Part shown: piece after piece, positions 1 through 9,019 of the stretch
Position numbering within the stretch: position 1 is the stretch's first letter
How the letters are laid out: every line of letters starts with the position of its first letter
Assembly: GCF_003589595.1 (NCBI RefSeq)
Contig: NW_020653726.1
Location: 12,577,807 to 12,641,806 of the forward strand
DNA: 64,000 nucleotides
Source of the DNA: Hyposmocoma kahamanoa
Taxonomy: Eukaryota; Arthropoda; Insecta; Lepidoptera; Cosmopterigidae
Reading direction: 5' to 3'
Position numbers and translations under genes: made by a program
Notes under the pieces: model-generated
What the model was told of the DNA's origin: nothing
What the model saw: only the letters and a program-made list of their open reading frames with translations
Database searches by the model: none

Positions 1-131
1 CCACTGCCGCTAGATGCAGCTTCGTTTTCATGTGTTTGTTTAATGAAATGTTGCCTTATTTTGTTGAGGATAAAGTTTATGTTGTATTGCTCGCTTTAAT
101 GCTGCGCCGCGCTGCATCGCGTAGTGTCTCC

Positions 132-1057
132 TTAATATGAATCAACCCTTAGAGTTCGTCGGTATTCGGCACAACGCAGCTGATGCTGCGTTGTGCCGTC
201 CCGGAACATAACTGATATCGAAATCATACTCTTCCAAATAGAGTCTAAACTTAAACGGCACGATGGATCGGTCATATTAAATAAATAAATAAAAGGCCTG
301 TGGTCTGTTTTAATTTGAAACTTTTTCCCATACAAATAGGGCCTAAAATGACGCAATGCCCACACAATAGCCAGTAGTTCGAGTTCGATGACTGGGTATC
401 GTGTTTTAGCTGATTTTAGATTACTGCTTGCGTACGCGACTACCTTGCCATTACTATTAGACAAAACGACGCCTAGACCTAGTTTTGATGCGTCTGTTTG
501 TAAAACAAACGTACTTATTACCTTCTGAGAAATCTGGACAATATAAGATGGTAGGACTAAGTAGGATTTCTTTAAGTTTTTGGAAAGCCTATTCACATTC
601 ACTTGACCAGTTAAAAACGACATTTTTCTTACATAATGCATTAAATGGATGTGCTATTTCTGCGAAATTAGGTATAAATCTCCTGTAATAGTTAGCAAAC
701 GCTACAAATCGTGTAATATCATTTACACATGTTGGAACAGGATATTTCTGTAAAACATCTATTTTCGATGGGTCGGGAAAAATTCCATCTGAAGTTATTT
801 TGTGCCCTAAATAAATAATTTCCTTTTGCAAAAATTCACACTTTATAATGGATTTATGTTCAAGTTGATTTGTCTAAATCTTTCCAGTACTTTAATCAAA
901 TTTATGTTATGTGTTTCAAGACTGTTACCTATAAAGGAGACATGCCTGATAGTTCAAACCCGTCATGGCTATAGTCATCAATCGTGTGAAAGAACTAGGA
1001 GATGTTTTTAATCCCATATCTCTTCATTTGATATTGTTTATCGGTTGTACAAGCAGT
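132..1057 (-). pseudogene. Ty3/gypsy pol relic: RT core to RNase H
   Basis: Minus-strand remnant of a Ty3/gypsy polyprotein. Reading from 1057 downward one sees RT text such as YQMKRYGI, then SSFTRLMTIAMTGLNYQA, then NINLIKVLERFRQINLNIN, then KCEFLQKEIIYLGHKITSDG and the connection domain (FVAFANYYRRFIPNFAEIAH). RNase H follows: FVLQTDASKLGLGVVL, ELELLAIVWALRHFRPYLYG and FQIKTDHRPFIYL. The frame breaks at about 1005, 931, 849 and 620. At about 928-935 the sequence passes from the LNYQACLLY block straight to GNSLETHN, so roughly 20 bases that should hold the catalytic aspartates of the RT YxDD box are missing. The end of RNase H is disturbed by an inverted repeat at 167-198. Integrase is not seen; it would lie beyond the left edge or be lost. 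The copy cannot encode an active enzyme. Confidence 0.9.
167..198. repeat. Perfect inverted repeat, 14-bp arms, 4-base loop
   Basis: Arms 167-180 (CGGCACAACGCAGC) and 185-198 are exact reverse complements around the loop TGAT. It lies at the end of the gypsy RNase H, where the protein alignment deteriorates, so one arm is probably a local snap-back copy of the other. Confidence 0.9.
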
Positions 1058-1410
1058 ATATTACCTGCTTTTCTAAACCCAAGGAGCACACTTTATAAGC
1101 CTTAAATCTGTTATATCTATAAACAGTCTTTATATGGTATAGATTTAGATAATAGTTCTCTATAAATGGTTTTAGAAAAAAGAAATGGTTCTTATAGACT
1201 TATTTCACTCAAGTCAAAATTTTAACACCTTCTTAATACCAAACAACTTAAGTGTAATCTCTCTTAAGATTTACTCTTATAGTCCTTATTTTTAAATTCA
1301 TCTCTTCCTTATCTTAAGTTCATCTGTAGAACAACTGATTATTTTTAGTAAAATTGTTCTATACACATACAGTAAAGCCAATTAAGACTCTAAAAACTAG
1401 TGTTCTTAAG

Positions 1411-1448
1411 TTTATTCTAGATATATATATCATCATATCTAGAATAAA
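1411..1448. repeat. Perfect inverted repeat, 14-bp arms, 10-base loop
   Basis: TTTATTCTAGATAT at 1411-1424 is the exact reverse complement of 1435-1448. The loop is AT-rich. No gene is attached. Confidence 0.85.
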
Positions 1449-1732
1449 TCATTACAATACATCATTCAAATATATCATATATTTAATTTATAGACATTCT
1501 GTAGTGTTTGTACCTATTGACAAACGCGTTATAGTGCGTCTTCAGAAGATTTTATTTAAAAAAATACTACAATTAGGGTTTTTACTCTATTGGACGTTGT
1601 AAGAGTTCATGCAAAATGGATAAAGTAAAGAATATAAAAAGATCTGGTGGAGGTGGTAAACCTTGGCTATTAAGTCACATGAGTACAATCAGCGTTGCCA
1701 ATGCCAATTGTTCAAAATCCTCAAAAATCACT

Positions 1733-1956
1733 TTATAATAATAATAATAATAACGTACCCACTCAACATAGCCCCGCACTGGGGAAACCCTGTGTCGCGG
1801 GTGCCATGGACACATACGTAGACAACCACAAATTACATCCAAACTCACGAGAGAAATAAATGTAGGCCATACAAATATTTCTTCTGACCCGGGAATTGAA
1901 CCTGGGACCTCTGCATGGCAGTCCGGCATGGTAACCGTTCGGCCACGGAGGCAGTT
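1733..1956 (-). repeat. tRNA-derived SINE (family 1), minus orientation
   Basis: Read on the minus strand it starts with a tRNA-like head: CTCCGTGGCCGAACGG holds an A-box-like segment, and GGTTCAATTCCCGGG is a B-box-like segment. The shared body follows, with the TATTTCTCTCGTGAGTTT and GGTGCCATGGACAC-type blocks, and the copy ends in a (TTA)n tail, seen as (ATA)n at 1735-1752. Conceptual reading frames across this repeat recur at each copy and are not genes. RNA polymerase III transcription is expected for the family, not shown here. Confidence 0.85.
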
Positions 1957-2864
1957 ATATTAATTATAATATTAATTAGATTCAACATTAATCTGTAATC
2001 AGTCTGAACAAAAAATCATTTTTCTTTGCTTTACAAAATTAAGTAAATTGGTTATTTGTTGTGCATTCGGTGACACTATGTTAACGTTAGAAATAATCAA
2101 TGAGTTTCGACCTATATTTAATATTTAAAGTTGACGAGTGGTAAGTTGTGGTGTGGAAGTACTAACTGCTCGGCTTTGTTTATCAATAGCTGATTTCGTT
2201 TTGCTTCATACCAGGGACCGTCCGCGTCCTAAGCGGGAGAAAGAATCGCGAACTCAACATGCACCGACTGGTAATTTTACAATTCAGAACCAAGTGCTCT
2301 AATAATCATTCTATTTAAGCTGCTTGTTAATAATACGAGGGATGTGCGATGTTGAATAACACGTCGATATAGTCCATCACAGTGTTTCTAACAGTAACGA
2401 TCAAACTAGCGATGCATCAGCAATTGATAGATTAAACAAAATGATAAAATGTTAGAATCCCCACATTTTCCTCACATAGCGCCAATCCACACAAAATCTC
2501 CAATCTAGTTGAAGCTCCCCATAATTTGGGGAATTCCCTACAAATTGGCAACGCATACAATAGTCGTAATTCGCTCTCGGGCCGGTCATGGGCGGCATTT
2601 GTTTGTTGACAAATAAATAACATTGTAAAGTAATTCCGTGTTGTGAAATGATAAAAACAATTGAAATGAGCGCGGCGCGTAAGCTACTGTACTTCAATGT
2701 TGTGTATGTGTATTGTGCCGTCTATTAATAGAATACAGTGAAATCATTGTATGAAATGTGGTTGGCGTGAAAAAATAACCTCAATTTTGTAATGAAAATT
2801 TTATTTTTTCGTCATAAGTTAGGTATGTCATTAAAATATTCCTTATATTTAAATGATAGGAAAT

Positions 2865-2954
2865 TTATCCACCTTTCTAGTCATATTATAACACATTCCA
2901 TATAACTGTATAATTATATGGAATGTGTTATAATATGACTAGAAAGGTGGATAA
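2865..2954. repeat. Near-perfect hairpin, 41-bp arms, 8-base loop
   Basis: The arms 2865-2905 and 2914-2954 are exact reverse complements (start TTATCCACCTTTCTAG), separated by 8 bases. Such a structure would form a strong cruciform or RNA hairpin. It is in the unclassified insert in the gypsy relic. No internal coding sequence and no flanking duplication was seen. Confidence 0.95.
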
Positions 2955-4071
2955 CGTTTTTTTGCGACAAATTGGATTTTTTCCAATTATTTTTTTGACC
3001 TAGTGTTTTGAAAAGTTTTTTATTTTGTTTTTAGGTCAATGCATAAAACGCTCTCTTTTTCGTATAACCTTATAAAGGTTTTGTAATACTGTCAAAAGAA
3101 AAAATCGCTTAGAAACAACGCGTTTTGTAGACAATCTTAAAAATCTCATAGGAGGAATATTCTTCGACAAGTTTAACTACACTAAAGCAAGTAAAAATAA
3201 TCTTTTCGTATTCTAAACTTTTTCTATAGATAAAGCTATAGACAAAATGCTCCCACTGTGTTTTGAAAAAAGCTTTAAATTGTTGTCGCCATTTTTATTT
3301 TTAAAGAATGACTATGAAGTAGCCGAGAAAAATTTATTTTCTTTTTAAAAAACAAATCTAAGTTGAAATTAGCTTGAAGAAGCCTAGAAATTCTTGGAAA
3401 TGGTTTGTTTTGTGAGTTATTTTGTATATTTAAGCTTTCTTTAAATATTTAAAACCGAAAATCGATAACTGTATTTTTATTAAGTTTATATTTTATACAT
3501 AAATATTTAAAATTTAAGGAGCGCATTACTTTTATGGCAGGTTTTACATCACTTTTCACAATATATTTAAAGCCGCACGTCAATTTGCACTTTCTAACCG
3601 ATTAAACATTGCGCGAAAAAGTCAGAAATATTATATCTCATTTCGCCATGTCGCAATTTTGATAGTTTATATTTTGTAAGCCATTAAACTTGAAATCTAT
3701 TAGTATTAAGAGAATGCGTCCTATGTTTGTAACGCTTTAGTATTTTGGTTTTAAAATAGCATTACTAAGAAAACTATCATACTATAATTTTTTTTAAACT
3801 GTCTACAAGACTAAATAAATACTGTTTACATTCTACAAATGGTCTTGTAGCATTCTAGAAGGGTTACTTGAGAAAAAAGATAAGAATCACTCTTAACACT
3901 ACCTACAGATGGTTTCTGTAAGCACTCTTGTGATCTACTAATAAAGTTGTGCCCACTTTTACTTTGAATTATCTAGAAACCTTCTTCGAGATATCTTGAG
4001 GGAATTTGAACTCTTAAAATATTCAATCGAATTAATTTCTATTAGATATCCTATAGTATATATTTAGATAT

Positions 4072-4700
4072 GGGTGTGCTGCTTGGGAAGATATCTGATA
4101 ATAACCTTGAATAAATCTAATTTAGAAAAATATTCATTATTTGCCAAAGAATCTAAAATGTCAGTTATATTCGCTGAAGGGAATTTATCGTCCTAAGTTA
4201 CGTTGTTTAAGTGACGATAATCCACAACTAATCTCAATTTTTTTTTCTCCTGATCTATCTGACTTTTTGGGAACTAACAAAACTGGCCTTGACCACTCTG
4301 ATGTGGTTTCCTCAATAATATCATTCTTAAGCATATCGTCCACTTGTTTCTTGTTTCCTTCTTTCACTTCCTCTTTACTTTTATATGTACCTTTGAGTAC
4401 TTTAGGTAGCCTATAGGGCTTGGTATACACTGGTGAAGTATTGTCTTTTAATTTTATGTAATGTTCATATATAAGTTATATAAGTTGGTAGTAGACAATG
4501 TATCGCCTGGTAAATGAAAAACGTCGGCGTATTTAGCGCACACGTTTTCAATACTTATCTGCTCCTCTTCGTTTAAATAAGAAGGCAAGTCTAGTAAATT
4601 AAAAAGTTGTTTGATTCTATCTGGCGTTATTATCTCATCATCAAATTGGTATACGTTATAATAGTTTAAACTGTAAATATCTGAATTCTTAATCTGACTG
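4072..4700 (-). pseudogene. Ty3/gypsy protease-RT linker and RT N-terminus relic
   Basis: Minus-strand text typical of Ty3/gypsy pol. It reads PDRIKQLFNLLDLPSYLNEE and CAKYADVFHLPGDTLS (linker), then SPVYTKPYRLPKVLKG, QVDDMLKNDIIEETTSEWS and RPVLLVPKKSDRSGEKK (start of RT). After another frameshift it continues with NITDILDSLANNEYFSKLDL and QGYYQIS. Frameshifts occur near 4465, 4200 and 4095, and stops interrupt the frame. It is the upstream half of the RT that continues at 1057 and below; the 3.0-kb insert lies between. Confidence 0.85.
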
Positions 4701-4905
4701 GTTTATCTGTCGTATTGAGCATACGAATTGGAATAAGTCTAAGACAACGCATTCACTTATTTGTGCCGTAGTCGTGTAGTCGTGTCGAATTACTTCACAT
4801 CATGGAGGAATTATTATTTGATTTTCATCAAACTGAACAGTTGCGTAGTGGTCCTGGTTTTCCAATCTTGTTACTTAAGACTGCGTTATACTTTTGGAAA
4901 AAATA
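4700..4905 (-). pseudogene. Decayed spacer between gypsy gag and pol
   Basis: Minus-strand text around 4690-4735 (IPIRMLNTTDKPVRL-like) fits the stretch after a gypsy protease. The protease itself, with its expected D-S/T-G motif, was not found, so an internal deletion between gag and the linker is likely. Confidence 0.45.
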
Positions 4906-5350
4906 ACTTGCTCCGATTGCTGTAACGACATTTCACTTTCATCTATAGCTAGCCTGATAGCTTCGGGAGGCGGCGTAACCTACCGTGAGGCTACAATGAT
5001 GCTCAGCCTTGGGTCGGAGAGCCTATCTACGAATCGCTTGATCGCAGTTTTCTCGTTGAGACGACGCAATATTTCAAATTTAGCGCTTTCCTCATCGGAC
5101 TGAGCTAAGGTCAAATTTACAAACAACTCCTCTAGCTCTGCCCCAAGTGCCTCTATAGATCTACATCCCTATTTTGCTCTAAAAATCTGTGTTTGTAAAG
5201 CTTCTGTTCATTTTTTAGGCAATAAAAACTTCCTAATATCCTGCACTAAATCTGTCACTGTAGAATACGTGCTTTTTAATATTAATTTAGCACTAGGTGA
5301 TAGTCGAGTTTTCAATACAAATTCGATCAATTGAGTCTGTGTACTGTCAG
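4905..5350 (-). pseudogene. Ty3/gypsy gag relic
   Basis: On the minus strand a nearly continuous gag-like frame reads QLIEFVLKTRLSPSAKLIL, TVTDLVQDIRKFLLPKK, a stop, then EALGAELEELFVNLTLAQSD, RRLNEKTAIKRFVDRLSDP and APEAIRLA-like helical text (here PPPEAIRLAIDESEMSLQ). This matches the capsid-like helical region of insect gypsy gag proteins. Two or three in-frame stops (about 5215, 5180 and 4978) disable it. Because gag, linker, RT and RNase H are collinear on the same strand, they are parts of one inserted element. Confidence 0.75.
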
Positions 5351-5429
5351 TTATTAAAGAACTGTATAACAAAATGCTATCAATTAATGTCTTTATTTAC
5401 CAGCTCCTGACCATTCATTACTGGCAACA

Positions 5430-5795
5430 GCAAAAAAAAGCTCCTTGTGAAAGAGGTCCGTCCAGGGTAGTACAGCCACCTCACCTATTTCTGCCGCCAA
5501 ACAGAATATGAACATTACTGCGTTCCATTTTTGAAGGATAAGGGTGCTGGTGAAATTACAGGAACATGAGACTTGCCAATGTCACGGTGGCAGTGCCCCT
5601 CAGATTTTTGAGTTTGATTGTTTGCCACACACCTGTTAATAACAGTTGTAGTGCCACTCAGAGCTTTAAATCCCAAAGATCTGAAAGGCACCGCCACTAC
5701 GCCCGTCACCCTGAGACTTGAGTTGAAAAGGCCCAAGTGCCTGTATTTCACCAGCACCCTTACCTTTCAAAACCGGAACGCAGTAATGCAATAAA
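5430..5795. repeat. Two family-2 repeats in tail-to-tail inverted order
   Basis: A plus-strand copy (5430-5614, beginning AGCTCCTTGTGAAAGAGGTC) is followed by a minus-strand copy (5625-5795, ending AAAACCGGAACGCAGTAATG). The two halves can pair over most of about 170 bp. The repeat family is about 300 bp and occurs about ten times in the window. Its landmarks, read plus, are GAGCTCCTTGTGAAAGAG, CACCTTACCTATTTCTGCCG, GGTGCTGGTGAAATTACAGG, TTAAAGCTCTGAGTGGCAC and a TATCATAAAAAA end. I cannot assign it to a named superfamily. Confidence 0.8.
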
Positions 5796-5855
5796 TTATT
5801 AATTGTAAATTTAAAATATAAAATTAAAAAATAAAATTTTAAATTAATAATAAAA

Positions 5856-6080
5856 TTTAGGCGCTATTTATGAAAATTAATCTTCATGCGTGAACAGCCC
5901 CCTTAGAGGTGGATGATTTTCTTCAAAATTAAATGTAACTACTGTGGAAGCATCCTCTTTCCAACAAAAAAAGAATCATCAAAATCTGTTCACAAGCACC
6001 GGAGTTATCGCGTAACATACATACAAAAAAACATACAGTCGAATTGAAAACCACCTCCTTTTTTTGAAGTCGGTTAAAAA
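5856..6080 (-). repeat. Family-5 repeat, left arm of a fold-back pair
   Basis: Begins TAGGCGCTATTTATGA and ends TTTTGAAGTCGGTTAAAAA. It is the approximate reverse complement of 6783-7006. The sequence (ACCGACTTCAAAAA end) is a dispersed repeat type that I associate with Lepidoptera, though I cannot name the element. Confidence 0.75.
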
Positions 6081-6782
6081 GTGAGGCACCAGACTCTCGA
6101 CTTTCGTTTTGTCGTTCTCGGTTTCTCCTTTTTTTGAAATTAAAAAGTAAGTTCAGAGATCTTGATGAATAAAATTCGAAGGCTCGGAATTACGACACAG
6201 GGCTGAAGATCGACATATCATGGGAGAGAGAACTGTAACAGACACGTGACGATACCAGATGTTTTGTTGCCTAACAAGTGAATCAGACATGTGGAATTCT
6301 GTGAGCATTACTACTGTCGATAACAGCTTCATGTATCTGGTCTTTATGGAAGGTTAGCAGTGACACAACCTCTATTAGAAACTACATATAAACCAGGCTA
6401 TCAGCGCAAAAGTAGTGTAATCCACATTTAATTTTTTTTTCTTCATTATTATATATATTATTTTGAATGATCCTAAAGTATATAATTATTTTATTATTAA
6501 TATTTTTTCTTTTTTTATCATTTAAATTCATATTGTAGACAAAAAATTTTATGTGGGGTTCACCTAGTATTGGAACCTAGAAAAATGTCCATTTTGAAAA
6601 ATTCATATTTTTTCAGAAAATAATAAATATATTTTCTATGTTTTTGTACATGTGACAATTGACACCTGTCAAAAGTTGAAGATACTGAAAGAAAACGATG
6701 GAGCCTATGATTATTTTTTTCGCTGTTGTCCAATCATTTTGAATCTCGTTTTGCTCTAACATGCTTTCAGCTACACAATTTT
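6081..6782. other. Spacer between the inverted family-5 arms
   Basis: No gene recognised. It is AT-rich, with a block at about 6385-6425 (CTATCAGCGCAAAAGTAGTG) that reappears inverted at about 7400-7440, which extends the inverted symmetry of this region. Confidence 0.5.
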
Positions 6783-7250
6783 ATTTTTAACCGACTTCAA
6801 AAAAAGGAAGTTCTCAATTCTACTGTATGTTTTTTGTATGTATGTTACGCGATAACTCTGGTATTTGTGAACCGATTTTGATGATACTTTTTTTGTTGGA
6901 AAGAGGGTACCTCTATGGTGGTCCCATTTAATTTTGAAGAAAATCATCCACCTCTAAGGGCGGCTGTTCACGAATGAAGAATCATTTTTATAAATAGCGC
7001 CTAAATTTTTTTTATAAGGAGCAATTATTTTTATGGTTGATTTTGCTATTCTCCAATTCAAGGCGTTTTTCTCCCTCAGTATACTACTTTGAGTAGTGAG
7101 AACCGATTTTTATTATCTCCTGTGTCAAGATCCTTATACTGGCGAACTAGGGGATGAATCCGGGTTTGCGCACTTTCAGGTAACCGATTTCAATAAAACT
7201 TGCAATTATATGTAATGAAGGTAATTCCACGTACTTTTGAGGTCGGTTTT
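6783..7250 (+). repeat. Family-5 repeat, longer copy
   Basis: Starts TTTTTAACCGACTTCAAAAA, passes ATGTTACGCGATAACTC and AACCGATTTTGATGATAC, and at 7006 reaches TAAATAGCGCCTA, where the arm shared with 5856-6080 ends. It goes on with GGTAACCGATTTCAATAAAA and ends near GAGGTCGGTTTTTTTAA. The body also matches the copy at 22613-22872. Confidence 0.75.
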
Positions 7251-7259
7251 TTTAATACT

Positions 7260-8390
7260 CTGAACTGAAATTATATAATTCACGCTAAATAAAACTTCAT
7301 AAGATATATCTAAATATTCGAATTTTATTTTTCCAAATTTGAAAAAAAATCCAGTAAAATTTCCACTGGGTATTTGAAATTTTTCGTAAAATTACTCAAC
7401 AGTAGTTCCACCACTTTTGCGCTGACAGCCTCATAAGAAGACTTTGGAAAAAGAACATCAAGTTGACAAATGAACAAATATATTGTACGCAACATTGCTT
7501 CAGACTAATTAACCACTAACCGAACCAAAATGGCAGAGAAATATACTATATAATTTCTTATGGAAAGAGCTTTGAAGATTTTATAAATAGTCGCGATATT
7601 CACCATTGTGGATTTTCTTTGAAATAGAGGTATCTGCTCCCGTTGCCTTAATTGCCGGAAGAGATTTATAATAAATGTTCCTTTGTTGACTGACACCGAA
7701 AAGGCTTTCTTTCGAATATTACCTTTGAAATATTACGCACACAGCTCGGCTTGCAATTTCGCTATGTTTATAGATACTTTAATAGTATTATAATCAAATG
7801 AATTAGATTAAATTAGGAATATAAATTAAAAAACCGGTACAGTTGCATCTAATAGGCAGCGATAAGCATTTTCAATCAGATGGATTGTTTCATTTTTTAC
7901 CAGTTGCTAATTATACTCCATTAAGAAAGTATTATTACTATCTAGAAGTGTGAAAATTATTTACTGTTCAAGTGGAATAACTGCCAATATCTTTACATTC
8001 AGAGTTATGCTCTTTATCTTTCTACTGGTAGTTTTAGATAGATGGAAGATTACAAATAATAAGTATACACAGCGTCAATAAAGGTTGACTTCATCTGTTG
8101 TCAATTTTTATTAGAAATTTCTAAAAACTTTCAATTCCCTTTCCATCTCGGGAACAAAACCAAAATTTGCAATAAAGTATCTTGCAACTGTGATGTTTGA
8201 AAATACGACGACATCTTCTTCGCATAAATTTTTACAAAGCATCTCTCATGAAAAACGCGCTTGCGATGTGAATGCCACTATTTGAATACAACTCGTGACG
8301 CATAGGCAGGCGTGCAACGGGTTCATCACAGGGATGGTTTTAGGTATTTCTTAGTAATGTATTGAGAAATATATAACAATATAATTTTCC
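7260..8390. other. No gene seen
   Basis: AT-rich sequence with many stops in all frames. Only the inverted block at about 7400-7440 is noted. Nothing else is recognised. Confidence 0.6.
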
Positions 8391-8394
8391 CACA

Positions 8395-8690
8395 AACGGC
8401 TTCGTCATGTAAGGCTGATTTCACAGCTGTGCGCACGATCCGTACCGACTGTCCGCAGGTGCAGAATCCGCAGTGCTCTGAATCAAGTATTTAATTTAAT
8501 GCGGATATTCATATGCGGATATTAAGACAGTCGCCTACAATGAACGTACTGGTGGCTTGTGCGGAGTTCACGCGGAGCGTGTTCCATACGGAGCAACCCG
8601 CGTCGCTGTATAACGATGTTCTAACGCCATACTTGTTACTGCGCTCCGGGCGGCGCTCCGCGCGGTCGGTGTCCAGAATTAAGGTCCAAA
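8395..8690. other. GC-rich patch, probably a decayed DNA-transposon fragment
   Basis: It contains GTACCGACTGTCCGCAGGTG, a direct repeat of ATGCGGATAT at 8499-8522 and a CGCTCCGGGCGGCGCTCCGC cluster. The composition stands out against AT-rich flanks. Overlapping frames on both strands are by-products of the GC content. No protein family was recognised. Confidence 0.35.
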
Positions 8691-8849
8691 TTTTATTGTT
8701 TCTGATCCTTAAGTATTTCTGTGTATTAACCATATCACGAACACGTAATAACGTTAAAGACAGCATCAAAACAACCAAAAAAAACCTCTTTATTTATTTA
8801 GGAACTTTGATCAATTTTGAGGTCAGCCCATTTGAAATTACTACTCCCT

Positions 8850-8965
8850 AACCAAACATATATACAAAATCTTCGCGGCACTACTTGTAGGCTCCAACAA
8901 AACGGATTGAAACCACCCAATATTAAATGTACCAAAACCAACCCTAATAGGTAAAAAATTATCAT
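8850..8965 (-). repeat. Dispersed repeat, minus copy
   Basis: The minus strand reads GTTGGTTTTGGTACATTTAA then TGGGTGGTTTCAATCC. A plus-strand relative is at 33350-33440. Two copies are too few to define the element. Confidence 0.6.
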
Positions 8966-9019
8966 TTCCGTCATTATTGCATTTCGAAGTAACATTAAAG
9001 CAATTTTGTTCTTTTTCCA

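Larger units (their letters stand above)
1062..4067. mobile_element. 3.0-kb insert splitting the gypsy RT
   Basis: The gypsy RT reading stops at about 4072 (text ending HPY on the minus strand) and resumes at about 1057 with TACTTDKQYQ. Both junctions carry ATAT (1058-1061 and 4068-4071), which fits a 4-bp target-site duplication and makes the host codons join cleanly. The insert ends (TACCTGC at the left, TTTAG at the right) show no matching terminal inverted or direct repeats. No coding region was recognised inside. It contains a SINE at 1733-1956, a 14-bp inverted repeat at 1411-1448 and a large hairpin at 2865-2954; the rest is AT-rich sequence I cannot classify. It may be a non-autonomous element or a composite of several insertions. 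Confidence 0.6.

Noticed and set aside
1675..1929. Open frame with text MPDCHAEVPGSIPG
   Set aside because: The same peptide appears at 21647, 24531 and 32633; it is the translation of the tRNA-like head and body of SINE family 1.
2865..2954. microRNA precursor
   Set aside because: Perfect 41-bp pairing without bulges and a transposon-rich context are unlike typical insect miRNA hairpins, and no known mature sequence was recognised.
8509..8851. Overlapping open frames on both strands
   Set aside because: They are by-products of a GC-rich patch; the texts match no protein family.
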